Assembly: GCA_002314885.1 (NCBI GenBank)
Contig: DCHT01000028.1
Span: 1-64,000, forward strand
Origin: Bacteroidales bacterium UBA1745
Lineage (GTDB): Bacteria; Bacteroidota; Bacteroidia; Bacteroidales; UBA932
Direction of reading: 5' to 3'
DNA: 64,000 nt
Under the pieces are notes generated by a model. That model was given only the letters and a program-made list of their open reading frames with translations. It ran no database searches and had not been told where the DNA came from. A program made the position numbers and the translations under genes. Of this stretch, positions 38,692 to 48,500 are shown one piece after another. Each line of letters starts with the position of its first letter. The first letter of the stretch is position 1.

Positions 38692-39495
38692 CTACAGAAC
38701 GTTAAGGGTTGAAAGTATGGTCGGAGGCGTCTCCGGTTTGATACCGGAACCTACGGCGACAGCATAGCTTGAATACAGCTCGTAGTCTTCGCTGTGCATC
38801 AGCGGAGAGTCCGGGTTGGCCTTGTCGTGCTCCTTGACATAGTCGTAGAGCTCACGGTTGGCGGAATACCACCAGGAATTGACGTGATATACGCAATCCG
38901 GATCCTTGAGGGCAGAACTCTTGTAGCTGCTGCGCTCAATCTCCTCTCCGAACTTCTCAATCAGCAGCTGATGGTACCTGCGGCTATAGCCCTGGGAGAA
39001 GAAGAGGAACCAAGTCTGCCATACGATGTCCTTGGACGGACGTATGTATTCCTTCGACCAGTGTACCTTGGTGTAATCGTGGTCCTTCACGATGTAAGGG
39101 AACACAGCGTCAGGAATTATCGCCAAAGTAGTAGTCTTGGAAGTGAGATCCTCAGGGTTCTGCACCCTCAGGACTATGCGTCCCTTCATCTCCCCGGCAG
39201 GGACAAGTGCCTCAACAAGAGTGAAGTCCACATACTCAACGGCATCGTTCCAGGATGAGTCAGCCAGTTCCACCTTGATCTGACGGTCATAGTCACACAC
39301 AGGGCCGAACATATCGAGGCTGATCTTCAGGTCGGTGACAGTTTCACTGACCGACTTGAGGGAGAATTCCGTCGTCTTGCTGGCGAAGAACACGGAAGCG
39401 TTCGACGCATCGTATACAGGAATTTCCTGCTCTGAGCAGCTCAGGGCAAGCAAAGCGGCAATTGCGGCCGCAAGGTATGAAACAAGCCTTCTCAT
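38692..39495 (-). CDS. DUF4843 lipoprotein
   Basis: A 267-residue lipoprotein from the start MRRLVSYLAAA (13 codons inside the longest ORF), which gives a lipobox LALSC and leaves 1 base after the SusD stop. The family motif VYDASNASVFFASKTTEFS near the start and a Calx-beta-like first half are visible; the second half has KVHWSKEYIRPSK and WQTWFLFFSQGYS. DUF4843 proteins are accessory to SusCD; their precise role is not known to me. Confidence 0.72.
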   Translation of the reverse strand: MRRLVSYLAAAIAALLALSCSEQEIPVYDASNASVFFASKTTEFSLKSVSETVTDLKISLDMFGPVCDYDRQIKVELADSSWNDAVEYVDFTLVEALVPAGEMKGRIVLRVQNPEDLTSKTTTLAIIPDAVFPYIVKDHDYTKVHWSKEYIRPSKDIVWQTWFLFFSQGYSRRYHQLLIEKFGEEIERSSYKSSALKDPDCVYHVNSWWYSANRELYDYVKEHDKANPDSPLMHSEDYELYSSYAVAVGSGIKPETPPTILSTLNVL

Positions 39496-39496
39496 A

Positions 39497-40990
39497 TTAC
39501 ATTTCCTGTTTGCGTCCATAGTAAATTTCCTCATCAGGATAAGGATACATCAACGGTGCGACATTTCCCTTGGAGAATACGTAGTTCGTCAAGCCAACGC
39601 ATAACGAAGAATACTCCCTCAGCAGGTCGTGCTTGCACCAGTAGAAGGTCTGTCCCTCATTGATGAACTCCCTGAAATATTCCTTTGCCAGTTCCTGCAT
39701 CACATCGGAATCCTCAGAGAGATCGTGGGTGATGCCGCGATGTGACCTTACAGTGTTCAACTGGCTCAATGCCGCAGCACTGTCATTTTCCCTGGCAGCC
39801 TTCTCCGCAATGATGTAGTACATTTCGGATATCTTCATCATAGGCATACGGTTCCTGTAATATGACGAAGATGTGCCATAGAGCTTATATGAAGCGTAGC
39901 CGCCGTCGATATATGAAAGCAGGTAGGCAGGGCCGCGCATATCCTCCTGGCCGGAAAGGTCTTCAGCCGTGGAGAGGAAGAATGTGGCCAATGCCATTGA
40001 GTCATACCTGAATGAATTTGCAGTACCGCTGCTGGATGGCATCAGGAAGCTGGCTGCCTTGTCGTAGATGCCGGTCACCTGAAGAGTGAAGAGATGCTCC
40101 GAACAGAAGGTCCAGTCCTTGGTGTCGTTGGTGTACTTGGCGATCTCATCGTCACAGTTGATCCAGGAGACAGCTCCGGCCTTGAAAGATGCGTCGATCA
40201 CTTCCTGAGCGGTCCTGGCGGCATTGTCATACTGGTTGTCCCAGAGATAAGCCCTCGCGAGAAGTCCCTTGACGGCATAGAGGTTCAGATGATAGCATCG
40301 GTTGCTCCAATAGCCGTCGGCATTGATGGCTGTGTCGAAATTAGCCGGGAAAACACCGGTGACAGGATCGTCTTTGAGAAGCTCGATTGCGGCGTTGATG
40401 TCCGAGAGGAGCAGTTCCGCTGTCTCGGAGTAGCTGAGTTGCGAAACAGCCGTGCTGGAATAAGCCATCGCATAAGGGATGGTAAGCTTTGAGGCATTGT
40501 CGCCGCTCCAGCCCGGAAGTCCGAACATCCTCATCAGGTCGAAATGGAGCCAGGCCCTGAGGGCAAGACATTCGCCCTTCACCCAATTGAACTCGCATTC
40601 ATTGGTGAAGACATCCTTGTGTGCGTCCAGGTTTGCCAGGATCATATTGACATTTGCTATGGCATTGTAGAACGCCTTCCAGATGCTCTCGATTTCCGGC
40701 TTGACGTTCACATTGTCGTACAGCCTCTGCTGGAAGAGGGCAACGCTGCTGGAGCCAGGAATCGTGATATATGGATAGATTACCAGATCATTGTATTTCC
40801 AGGTGGCAGCGCCTCCGTAAGAGTTGATGTCACCCATATTGATGTACACTCCAGAGAGCGCGTCCAGGAATCCGTCCTTGGTCTGGAATATCTGGTCGGC
40901 CTTGAACTGGGTGGAGGAAGTAGCCTCAAGCCACTTGTCACAGGAGCAGAGGCTCAGAAGTATGATTGCTATGCTAAGTATCTTTTTCAT
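39497..40990 (-). CDS. SusD-like lipoprotein (second locus)
   Basis: A 497-residue SusD/RagB protein starting at MKKILSIAI, lipobox LCSC (Cys17), then DKWLEATSSTQFKADQIF typical of the subgroup that travels with DUF4843. It begins 12 bases after the SusC stop. Confidence 0.9.
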   Translation of the reverse strand: MKKILSIAIILLSLCSCDKWLEATSSTQFKADQIFQTKDGFLDALSGVYINMGDINSYGGAATWKYNDLVIYPYITIPGSSSVALFQQRLYDNVNVKPEIESIWKAFYNAIANVNMILANLDAHKDVFTNECEFNWVKGECLALRAWLHFDLMRMFGLPGWSGDNASKLTIPYAMAYSSTAVSQLSYSETAELLLSDINAAIELLKDDPVTGVFPANFDTAINADGYWSNRCYHLNLYAVKGLLARAYLWDNQYDNAARTAQEVIDASFKAGAVSWINCDDEIAKYTNDTKDWTFCSEHLFTLQVTGIYDKAASFLMPSSSGTANSFRYDSMALATFFLSTAEDLSGQEDMRGPAYLLSYIDGGYASYKLYGTSSSYYRNRMPMMKISEMYYIIAEKAARENDSAAALSQLNTVRSHRGITHDLSEDSDVMQELAKEYFREFINEGQTFYWCKHDLLREYSSLCVGLTNYVFSKGNVAPLMYPYPDEEIYYGRKQEM

Positions 40991-41002
40991 AATCGTCACC
41001 TC

Positions 41003-44000
41003 CTAGAATGTTGCAGTCACAGCGAAGGAAATCGTCCTCGCGTACGGATAACTGGTGCCCCTCTCGATGTGGATCGATGACCAGGTGTAGAGACTGTTGC
41101 CATAGAGGCTCAGGCGCAGGCGGGACAGCTTGGCCTTGTGGATGAGTTCGTAAGGGAACTCGTAGTACAGGGATACTGATGAAAGGTTCAGGACGTTGTT
41201 GTCCTGGACGAAGCGGGATGTGGCCCTGGTAGGGGAAGTCGCACCGTTGCGATACTCTGCCACCTGACCGGCCTCATACCAGCGGTTGGAGAAGATACGC
41301 CTGTCCACATTGTTCTCCAGGGAGGTGTTCTCAACCATTGAGACCAGGGTGGAGTTGTATTTCTTGCCACCGCCGTAGAAAGTGCAGACCATACTCAGGC
41401 CTATGCCCTTGATTTCGCCGTTGAATCCGAAGTTGCCGTTCACAAGCGGATCTGAAGAACCGAAGTTCACGAGGTTGGATGCATTCCACACATTGGTCAG
41501 GGTGCCGTCCTTGGTCAGGAAGATTTCCTTTCCAGTTATCGGATCGATACCCATTGAAGGAACGGCCCAGATTGAGTGCAGAGGCATTCCGTCATAGTAC
41601 TGAACCACCGGAGCATCGGACTTGGACGCCTCCGCCTGAGCGATCATCTTGGCGTTGTAGGCCTTCATCGCATCGGAAAGTTCCAGGATGCGATTGTCGT
41701 TGGTCGCCAGTTTGGTCATCAGGGTGAAGTAGGAGTTCTTCTTCTGGAAGACGGTGTAGTTGATGGAGAGTTCCGCGCCCTTGTTGCGAATCTTTCCGAG
41801 GTTGTCGCTCACGTAACTGAAACCGGTGGAAGGCAGGATGGTGCGGCTGAACACGAGGTTCTTGGTGTCGGCCATATAGACATCCGCAACGATGTTGAGA
41901 TGCTTTGTGCGGAAATCCACACCGAGGTTGTAGTCCATCTTCTGCTCCCAGCCCAGGTTCGGGTTCTCCATATTGGACAGATAGACGCCGGTAGAGCCGT
42001 TGTAGTAGCTGTTGGTGTAGTAGTTATAAATCGCAATGGAGTTGTTGGTCGTATAGTTCTGGTTGCCTGAGCTTCCGAGAGAGAAGCGCAGTTTCAGCTG
42101 CTGCAGCCAGGACTTGGAGTTCTGCATCCAACGCTCCTTGTGGATGTTCCAGGCGAGACCGGCGCTCCAGAAGGTGCCCCAGCGGTTGTTGGTGCCGAAC
42201 ACTGAGGATGCACTGCCCTTGATGGTGGCATCGAGCATATAGCGGCTGTCGTAGGAATAACCCACGGTGAGGAGGAGACCGAGGTTGCGGTTCAGGCCGG
42301 AGGTTCCGGTCGGAGTCTTGTCCGCATCATAGCCGTTGGCGAAGATCATCTCGGACATTCTCTCGTTAGGGAAACCGTAGGCGTAGTTGGTCACCTCGCT
42401 GTACTTGGTCTGGGAAATATTGTACTGCGCAGTGGCGAAGATGTCGTGAACCTCGGCGAAAGTCTGATTGAACTGGGCGCTGATGTCGCCTGACATCGAA
42501 GTATATGTTCCGCTGGACTTCTCGTATGAGCCTTCCTTGATCAAAGCGTCATCACTGCTGTTCCTGTTGAGATAGAATTTCGAATGCTTGGCCGGATAGA
42601 AGAGGTCGTTGGAAGTCCTCTTGGTGTCCACACCGCCCCTGGCAACTATCTTGAGGGCGTTGATAGGCTTGTACTCCACATAGAAGTTGTCCGTGAAATC
42701 GAGATAGCTGCTCTGATTGACGACATTCAGTTCCGCGTCATAAAGAGGGTTTGCAACCTTGTTGGAGTTGGTGCCCATAGCGTAGAAGAACCTTACCAGG
42801 TTGCCGTTCTCATCGTACGGATTGTGATATGGGTTCATTGCGGCGTATGTGGAGAATGAACCGTATGGCGACTCCGAACTGTTCATCGCGGCGATGCTCA
42901 TAATGTTGCGGAACACCCATTTCTTATGGCGGTAGGCCAGGTTCATATCACCGCTGATGACCCTGCGGGAAGAACCCTTCATCGCGCCCTGGGTGTCGCT
43001 GTAGGAGAAAGTCGTGAAGGACTTGAGCTGCTTGTTGCCAAGTTCGATTGAGAGGGAGTGCTTGTTGCCCACACCCGTGCGCAGAGGCTTGGAGAGCCAG
43101 TAAGTGCTCTCGCCACTGAGGGCCCTCTGGAGGCGGTCATTGTAGATGGTCAGGTTGGCGACCTGATTATCCGTGCTGCTGGTCAGGTAATACCCTTCCC
43201 TGTTCTCCACCTCGAGCTTCTCAAGGGCGTTGCAGAGGTTGTAGCTGGTGAGGTCCGGCATCTCGAGGGAGAGGTTGCCGGTGTAGGTGATGGCGGTCTT
43301 GCCTGAGTCCAGGGACTTGGTCTCGATGACGATGACGCCGTTGCCGCCCTTGGAACCGTAGATGGCCTTGGCGGAAGCGTCCTTGAGGATGGTGATACTC
43401 TCGACACGGTTCATATCCATATCCTGCACCTTCTCGACTGAAGTCTCGAAGCCGTCGAGAATGAACAGAGGCATATTCGCGTCGCTGACGAAGTTGCTCT
43501 TGAGGTCGGTGGTCTCCAGACCGAGGGTGGAGGCACCGCGGATCTGCATCGAGGTCATCGCATTAGGGTTGGAACCCTGCTCGAGGTTGTCGAGGATCAT
43601 AAGGGAAGGATCCAGGTTCTTGAGGGACTCCATCACGTTCTTGGTACCGACCTTCTTGAGTTCCTCTGCATTAAGGGACTGGACTGCACCGGTGAAGCTG
43701 TCGGCCTTACGGGTGTAGATACCAGTCACGACCGTTTCCTGGATCATCTGGGAATCGTTCTCCATCCTTACGACAGCGGCATCCTTGACTGCCACCACGA
43801 CAGTCTTGTAGCCCAGGGACTCGAAGGTAAGGCTCTTGCAGTTCTCGGAGACCTTGATGGTGTAGCGGCCGTCGGCATCGGTAATGGTGCCGCTTGACAC
43901 CTTGGTTGCGTCATAGACAGCTACGCCCGGATTCGGCCTGTCGTCCTCGTCGAGCACCACGCCCGACACACTCTTGAGCGCCTGCGCGTACGCAAAAGGC

Positions 44001-44086
44001 TGCTGCACGAAGGACAGCAGCAACGCAACAAGCAGCGCGCACAAAGCACGTAACTGACTGATTCTTATCGTTTTATAAACTAGCAT
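41003..44086 (-). CDS. SusC-like TonB-dependent transporter (second locus)
   Basis: A 1027-residue transporter from the start MLVYKTIRIS; the 14 codons before it in the longest ORF lie in the upstream hairpin and are unlikely to be translated. A long signal peptide ends near AYAQ. The carboxypeptidase-like domain (SVSGVVLDEDDRPNPG), plug (IRGAST, FILDGFETSVEKVQ, ITILKDASAKAIYGSKGGNGVIVIETK) and barrel follow. The substrate is unknown. Its mRNA seems to begin with a strong stem-loop just before the AUG. Confidence 0.92.
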   Translation of the reverse strand: MLVYKTIRISQLRALCALLVALLLSFVQQPFAYAQALKSVSGVVLDEDDRPNPGVAVYDATKVSSGTITDADGRYTIKVSENCKSLTFESLGYKTVVVAVKDAAVVRMENDSQMIQETVVTGIYTRKADSFTGAVQSLNAEELKKVGTKNVMESLKNLDPSLMILDNLEQGSNPNAMTSMQIRGASTLGLETTDLKSNFVSDANMPLFILDGFETSVEKVQDMDMNRVESITILKDASAKAIYGSKGGNGVIVIETKSLDSGKTAITYTGNLSLEMPDLTSYNLCNALEKLEVENREGYYLTSSTDNQVANLTIYNDRLQRALSGESTYWLSKPLRTGVGNKHSLSIELGNKQLKSFTTFSYSDTQGAMKGSSRRVISGDMNLAYRHKKWVFRNIMSIAAMNSSESPYGSFSTYAAMNPYHNPYDENGNLVRFFYAMGTNSNKVANPLYDAELNVVNQSSYLDFTDNFYVEYKPINALKIVARGGVDTKRTSNDLFYPAKHSKFYLNRNSSDDALIKEGSYEKSSGTYTSMSGDISAQFNQTFAEVHDIFATAQYNISQTKYSEVTNYAYGFPNERMSEMIFANGYDADKTPTGTSGLNRNLGLLLTVGYSYDSRYMLDATIKGSASSVFGTNNRWGTFWSAGLAWNIHKERWMQNSKSWLQQLKLRFSLGSSGNQNYTTNNSIAIYNYYTNSYYNGSTGVYLSNMENPNLGWEQKMDYNLGVDFRTKHLNIVADVYMADTKNLVFSRTILPSTGFSYVSDNLGKIRNKGAELSINYTVFQKKNSYFTLMTKLATNDNRILELSDAMKAYNAKMIAQAEASKSDAPVVQYYDGMPLHSIWAVPSMGIDPITGKEIFLTKDGTLTNVWNASNLVNFGSSDPLVNGNFGFNGEIKGIGLSMVCTFYGGGKKYNSTLVSMVENTSLENNVDRRIFSNRWYEAGQVAEYRNGATSPTRATSRFVQDNNVLNLSSVSLYYEFPYELIHKAKLSRLRLSLYGNSLYTWSSIHIERGTSYPYARTISFAVTATF

Positions 44087-44095
44087 ACAAAAATG

Positions 44096-44134
44096 GACCT
44101 CGCACGTATGATGAGCACACATACGCACGAGGTC
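44096..44134 (-). promoter_or_regulatory. 15-bp stem-loop at the 5' end of the second SusC mRNA
   Basis: On the minus strand GACCTCGTGCGTATG pairs along its full length (two G-U) with CATACGTGCGAGGTC, 9-base loop. It starts about where transcription should begin and ends 9 bases before the SusC ATG. It could protect the mRNA, control translation, or end read-through from gltD (CATTTTTG follows). Confidence 0.65.
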
Positions 44135-44135
44135 T

Positions 44136-44167
44136 CAAAATTGGGAAAAAATTCCCTTTTATGCAAA
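44136..44167 (-). promoter_or_regulatory. Promoter of the second SusCD operon
   Basis: TTTG (44164-44167), 20-base spacer, CAATTTTG (44136-44143; 7 of 8 to TAnnTTTG), lying between the gltD stop and the stem-loop. Confidence 0.55.
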
Positions 44168-44177
44168 TTAAAACGCT

Positions 44178-45551
44178 TTATTTTCCTTTTAGGAAAGCAT
44201 CGACTTTGGCGGCCGTGTCGCGTCCGGAAGCCATTGCGCGGACCACGAGAGACTGGCCGTTGGCGGCATCTCCGGCGAGGAAAACGTTCTTAGGGAACTC
44301 CGGATGAACAGGCTTGAGGAAGCCCATTGCGAGGAGCACGACCTGAGCCTTGATGACCTCAGGCTCCCCTGCCTCGACCATAAGCGGACGTCCGCCTTCA
44401 GGGTTCGGTTTCCAGTCGATAGGCTGGACTCTAACGCCTGTCAGGGAGCCATTTTCACCGAGGAATTCAAGGGTGTTGATATTCCATCTGCGCTCACATC
44501 CCTCCTCGTGGGAAGAGGTAGTCTTGAGGGTACGAGGATAGCCAGGCCAAGGGTTCGCAGGGTCCACCGGACCAACCGGAGGCTTAGGCATAATCTCGAT
44601 CTGAGTAACGCTCCTGCAGCCCTGTCTGTGGGCAGTTCCTATGCAGTCGGAACCGGTGTCGCCGCCGCCGATCACAAGCACGTCCTTACCCTTGCAGGTG
44701 ACGCGATCCTCAGCGCTGAACTCATTGCCGTCGAGCACCATATTCTGCTGTGAAAGCAGTTCCAGGGCCAGATAGACGCCCTTGTTCTCGCGTCCCGGAA
44801 CCTTCAGGTCACGGGCCTGAGGAGTGCCCGTACAGAGCACGTACGCATCGAATCCCTTGAGGAAATCAGGCTTCTTTGCGCCCTCACAGAGGCAGTTCTC
44901 GTCGATCTCCACGCCGAAGGAGAACTTGATGCCCTCGGCCTTGAGAATCTCAAGCCTTCTCTCGATTATAGCCTTGTTGAGCTTGAAGTTCGGAATGCCA
45001 TAGCGGAGCAGTCCGCCGGCCCTTTCGCGACGGTCGAAGACGGTCACTTCATAGCCCTTGCGGTTGAGTCTGTTGGCTGTTACGAGTCCGGAAGGACCGC
45101 AGCCGATGACGGCTACCTTCTTTCCGTTGCGCTCAGGGACCTCCACCCTCACGAAATTTTCAGTGAAGGCTATCTCAGTGATGGCAGCCTCGTTCTCGCG
45201 GTTGGTGGTAGGTTCGTGGGTCGTGAGATTCAGCACACAGGCCTTCTCGCACAATGCAGGGCAGATTCGGCCGGTGAATTCAGGGAAGTCGTTCGTGGCA
45301 TTGAGGAGCCTGTAGGCCAGTTCCCAATCGCCATTGTACACTGCGTCGTTCCACTCCGGCGGACGGTTGCCCAGAGGACAGGCCCAGTTGCAGAAAGGCA
45401 CTCCGCAGTCCATACATCTGGAGGCCTGAGTCCTGCGGTCCTTCACATTCAGTGTCTGTTCGACCTCTCCGAAATCGTGGATACGGTCGTGGAGAGGGCG
45501 ATATCCCGCCTCCTGTCTGTGTATAGTCAAAAATGCTTTAGGATTTCCCAT
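44178..45551 (-). CDS. gltD: Glutamate synthase small subunit
   Basis: A 457-residue NAD(P)H-oxidising subunit of GOGAT. N-terminal Cys clusters CMDCGVPFCNWACPLGN and CPALCEKACVLN bind two [4Fe-4S] centres; VIGCGPSGLVTANRL binds FAD and VIGGGDTGSDCIG binds NAD(P)H. It passes electrons to GltB. It starts 3 bases after gltB, last gene of the glnA-gltB-gltD unit. Confidence 0.96.
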   Translation of the reverse strand: MGNPKAFLTIHRQEAGYRPLHDRIHDFGEVEQTLNVKDRRTQASRCMDCGVPFCNWACPLGNRPPEWNDAVYNGDWELAYRLLNATNDFPEFTGRICPALCEKACVLNLTTHEPTTNRENEAAITEIAFTENFVRVEVPERNGKKVAVIGCGPSGLVTANRLNRKGYEVTVFDRRERAGGLLRYGIPNFKLNKAIIERRLEILKAEGIKFSFGVEIDENCLCEGAKKPDFLKGFDAYVLCTGTPQARDLKVPGRENKGVYLALELLSQQNMVLDGNEFSAEDRVTCKGKDVLVIGGGDTGSDCIGTAHRQGCRSVTQIEIMPKPPVGPVDPANPWPGYPRTLKTTSSHEEGCERRWNINTLEFLGENGSLTGVRVQPIDWKPNPEGGRPLMVEAGEPEVIKAQVVLLAMGFLKPVHPEFPKNVFLAGDAANGQSLVVRAMASGRDTAAKVDAFLKGK

Positions 45552-45554
45552 AGT

Positions 45555-48500
45555 CTAATACTGTATCTGAAGGTTCTGTACTTTCTCCTGGAGCTCGCGC
45601 AGACGCTGCTCGTGGAGCACTCTCCTGTACTCGATAGGTACCACCTGGATGAATTCTCCGACATAGCGGTTCCAGTCATCGAGTATGGTCCTGGCGAGCT
45701 TGGAGCCCGTGTAGAGATAATGCTGGCGTATAAGTTCGTGCAGTTCGCGACGGTCGAGCTGATCGTCCACGAGACCGATTTCCACCATATCCATATTGCA
45801 GTAATAGTCGAAGTTGTGGTCGAGGTCGAGGACGTATGCCATACCGCCGGACATACCGGCCGCAAAGTTCTGTCCGACCTTGCCGAGCACTACCACGCGA
45901 CCGCCTGTCATATATTCGCAGCAATGGTCGCCTGCGCCTTCGACGACGGCAGTTGCGCCCGAGTTGCGGACCGCGAAACGCTGGCCTACACGGCCGTTGA
46001 CATAGAGTTCACCCGTAGTCGCGCCATAGAGTCCGGTGTTGCCCGCGATGATGTTGTCCTCAGCTGCAAAACTAGCCCTGGAAGGAGGCAGAATGGCGAT
46101 TCTACCGCCACTGAGACCCTTGCCGAAGTAGTCGTTGCACTCGCCCTCCAGACGTATGTTCACGCCCTTTGTGAGGAAGGCGCCGAAGCTCTGTCCGGCG
46201 GAGCCCTTGAACTTGATGTTCACGGTACCATCAGGGAGTCCGGCCTCGCCGTATTTCATCGCAATGCGGCCACTGAGCATAGTGCAGGCTGCACGGTCAG
46301 TGTTCTTGATAGGATAGTCGAGGTTGACCTCATCCTGCCATTCGATGGCCGGCTGGGCAGCCTTGATGATATCGTTGTCCAGGACTGGAGGCAGTTCGTG
46401 GAAATGATCCGCAGTGTAGCAGAGATCCTTGCCGTCCTCCTTGTAGAGCATACGGGAGAAGTCGAGCTTGGCAGCCTTGCTCTCCGGATCGACGGACTTC
46501 ACGGTGAGGAGTTCGGTGTGACCGATGGCATCCTCGAGGCTTCTGCAGCCCATTTCTGCCAGGTATTCACGCACTTCCTGAGCCAGGAAGGTGAAGTAGT
46601 TCACGAGATATTCGTAGCGGCCCATAAAGTGAGCCCTCAATTCAGGACTCTGGGTAGCTACGCCCGTAGGACAGGTATTGAGGCTGCACTTTCTCATCAT
46701 AACGCAGCCCAGGACTATCAGAGGAAGAGTACCGAAACCGAACTCATCCGCACCCAGAAGGGCCATCAGGATGACGTCACGGCCGCTCTTGAGCTGTCCG
46801 TCCACCTGGAGGCGCACGCTGCCGCGCAGACCGTTCTTGACGAGGGTCTGCTGAGCGTCAGCAAGGCCGATTTCAGGGCTTATGCCGGCAAAGCGCATAG
46901 AAGATGCTGGAGAGGCTCCAGTGCCGCCCTCAGCGCCCGAAATGACTATCAGATCGGCCTTTGCCTTCGCAACACCGGCCGAAATGGTGCCCACTCCGCT
47001 CTCTGCCACGAGCTTGACGCTGATGGCAGCCTTAGGATTGACGTTCTTGAGGTCGAATATCAGCTGTGAAAGGTCCTCGATGGAGTAGATGTCGTGGTGA
47101 GGAGGAGGAGAAATCAGGGAGATTCCAGGGATGGAATTCCTGGTCTTGGCGATGATCTCATTCACCTTGAAGCCAGGCAGCTGTCCACCCTCGCCAGGCT
47201 TTGCGCCCTGGCAGACCTTGATCTGTATTTCCTCGGCATTGACGAGGTATTCGGTGGTCACGCCGAAACGGCCCGAAGCCACCTGCTTGGTCTTGCTGGA
47301 AAGGGAGATTCCGTCCACTTCGCGATGGTAGCGTTCATTGTCCTCGCCACCTTCACCCGTATTGGAACGAGCGCCCAACTTATTCATTGCCAATGCAATA
47401 GCTTCGTGTGCCTCAATACTGAGAGCGCCGAAACTCATAGCGCTGACCACGAAATGCCTGACTATGTTCTCGACAGGCTCGACCTCGTCGATGCTGATAG
47501 GATTCTTCTTGAAATCGAGGTAGTCACGCAGGAAGAACTGCTCGGACTTGTTGTCCACCGCAGCGGTGAATTCCTTGTATTTCTTGTAGCTGCCGAGTCT
47601 TGTGGCAATCTGCAGGGTGGAGATGGTCTCCGGATTCCAGGCGTGGCCAATGCCGTCCTTGCGATAGTGGAACTGACCCACATTCTCGAGGAAATCGTGG
47701 TTCACGTCCTTTGCGAATGCCTTGTCGTGGAGGGCCACTGCGTCGCGGGCAATGGTCTCGAGGCCTATACCGCCCACGGTGCTGATCTCAGTACCGAAAT
47801 ATGTCCTGAGAAGCTCCTCGCTGAGGCCTATGCTCTCGAATATCTTGGCGCCGCGGTAAGAGCGGATGGTGGAGATACCCATCTTCGCCATAATCTTGAG
47901 CAGACCCTTCTTGAGAGCCTCGATGTAGTTCGTCCTCGCAGTGGAGTAGTTGAGCTGTATGCGTCCGTGATGCACGAGGTCGGAGAGTATGGCGAAGCTC
48001 AGGTAAGGGTTGATGGCAGATGCGCCATAGCCCAGCAGCAGAGCCGCGTGCATAGTCTCGCGTATCTCGCCGCTCTCCACGATGAGGGCGGTCTGCACAC
48101 GCTTGCCCACGGAAATGAGGTAGTGGTGCACGGCACTCACGGCAAGCAGGGACGGAATCGCAGCGTGGGTCTCGTCCACGTCGCGGTCGCTCAGGATGAT
48201 GTAGTTGAAGCCGTCATCCACGCACTGTTCGGCCTTGTGGCAGAGGTTGTCCAAGGCCCTGCGCAGGTTGTCTGCAGCAGCCTTGCCCTTTGCGCACTCG
48301 AAGGTCATAGGCAGCTTGATGGTGTTGAAGCCCTTGTAGCGTATGCTGCAGAGCATCTCCAGCTGCGTATTGGTGAGGATAGGATGAGGCAGACGTATCA
48401 TCTTGCAGTTCTCTTCGTCAGGAGAGAGGATACCGGTACCCACACGGCCGATGTACTCGTAGAGGGACATCACATTGCTCTCCCTGATGGAGTCGATGGC

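Noticed and set aside
44096..44134. Stem-loop as a simple gltD terminator
   Set aside because: Only a short T run (CATTTTTG) follows and the SusC ATG lies directly behind; a promoter-like TTTG-N20-CAATTTTG precedes it, so a 5' UTR element fits better, although a double role cannot be excluded.
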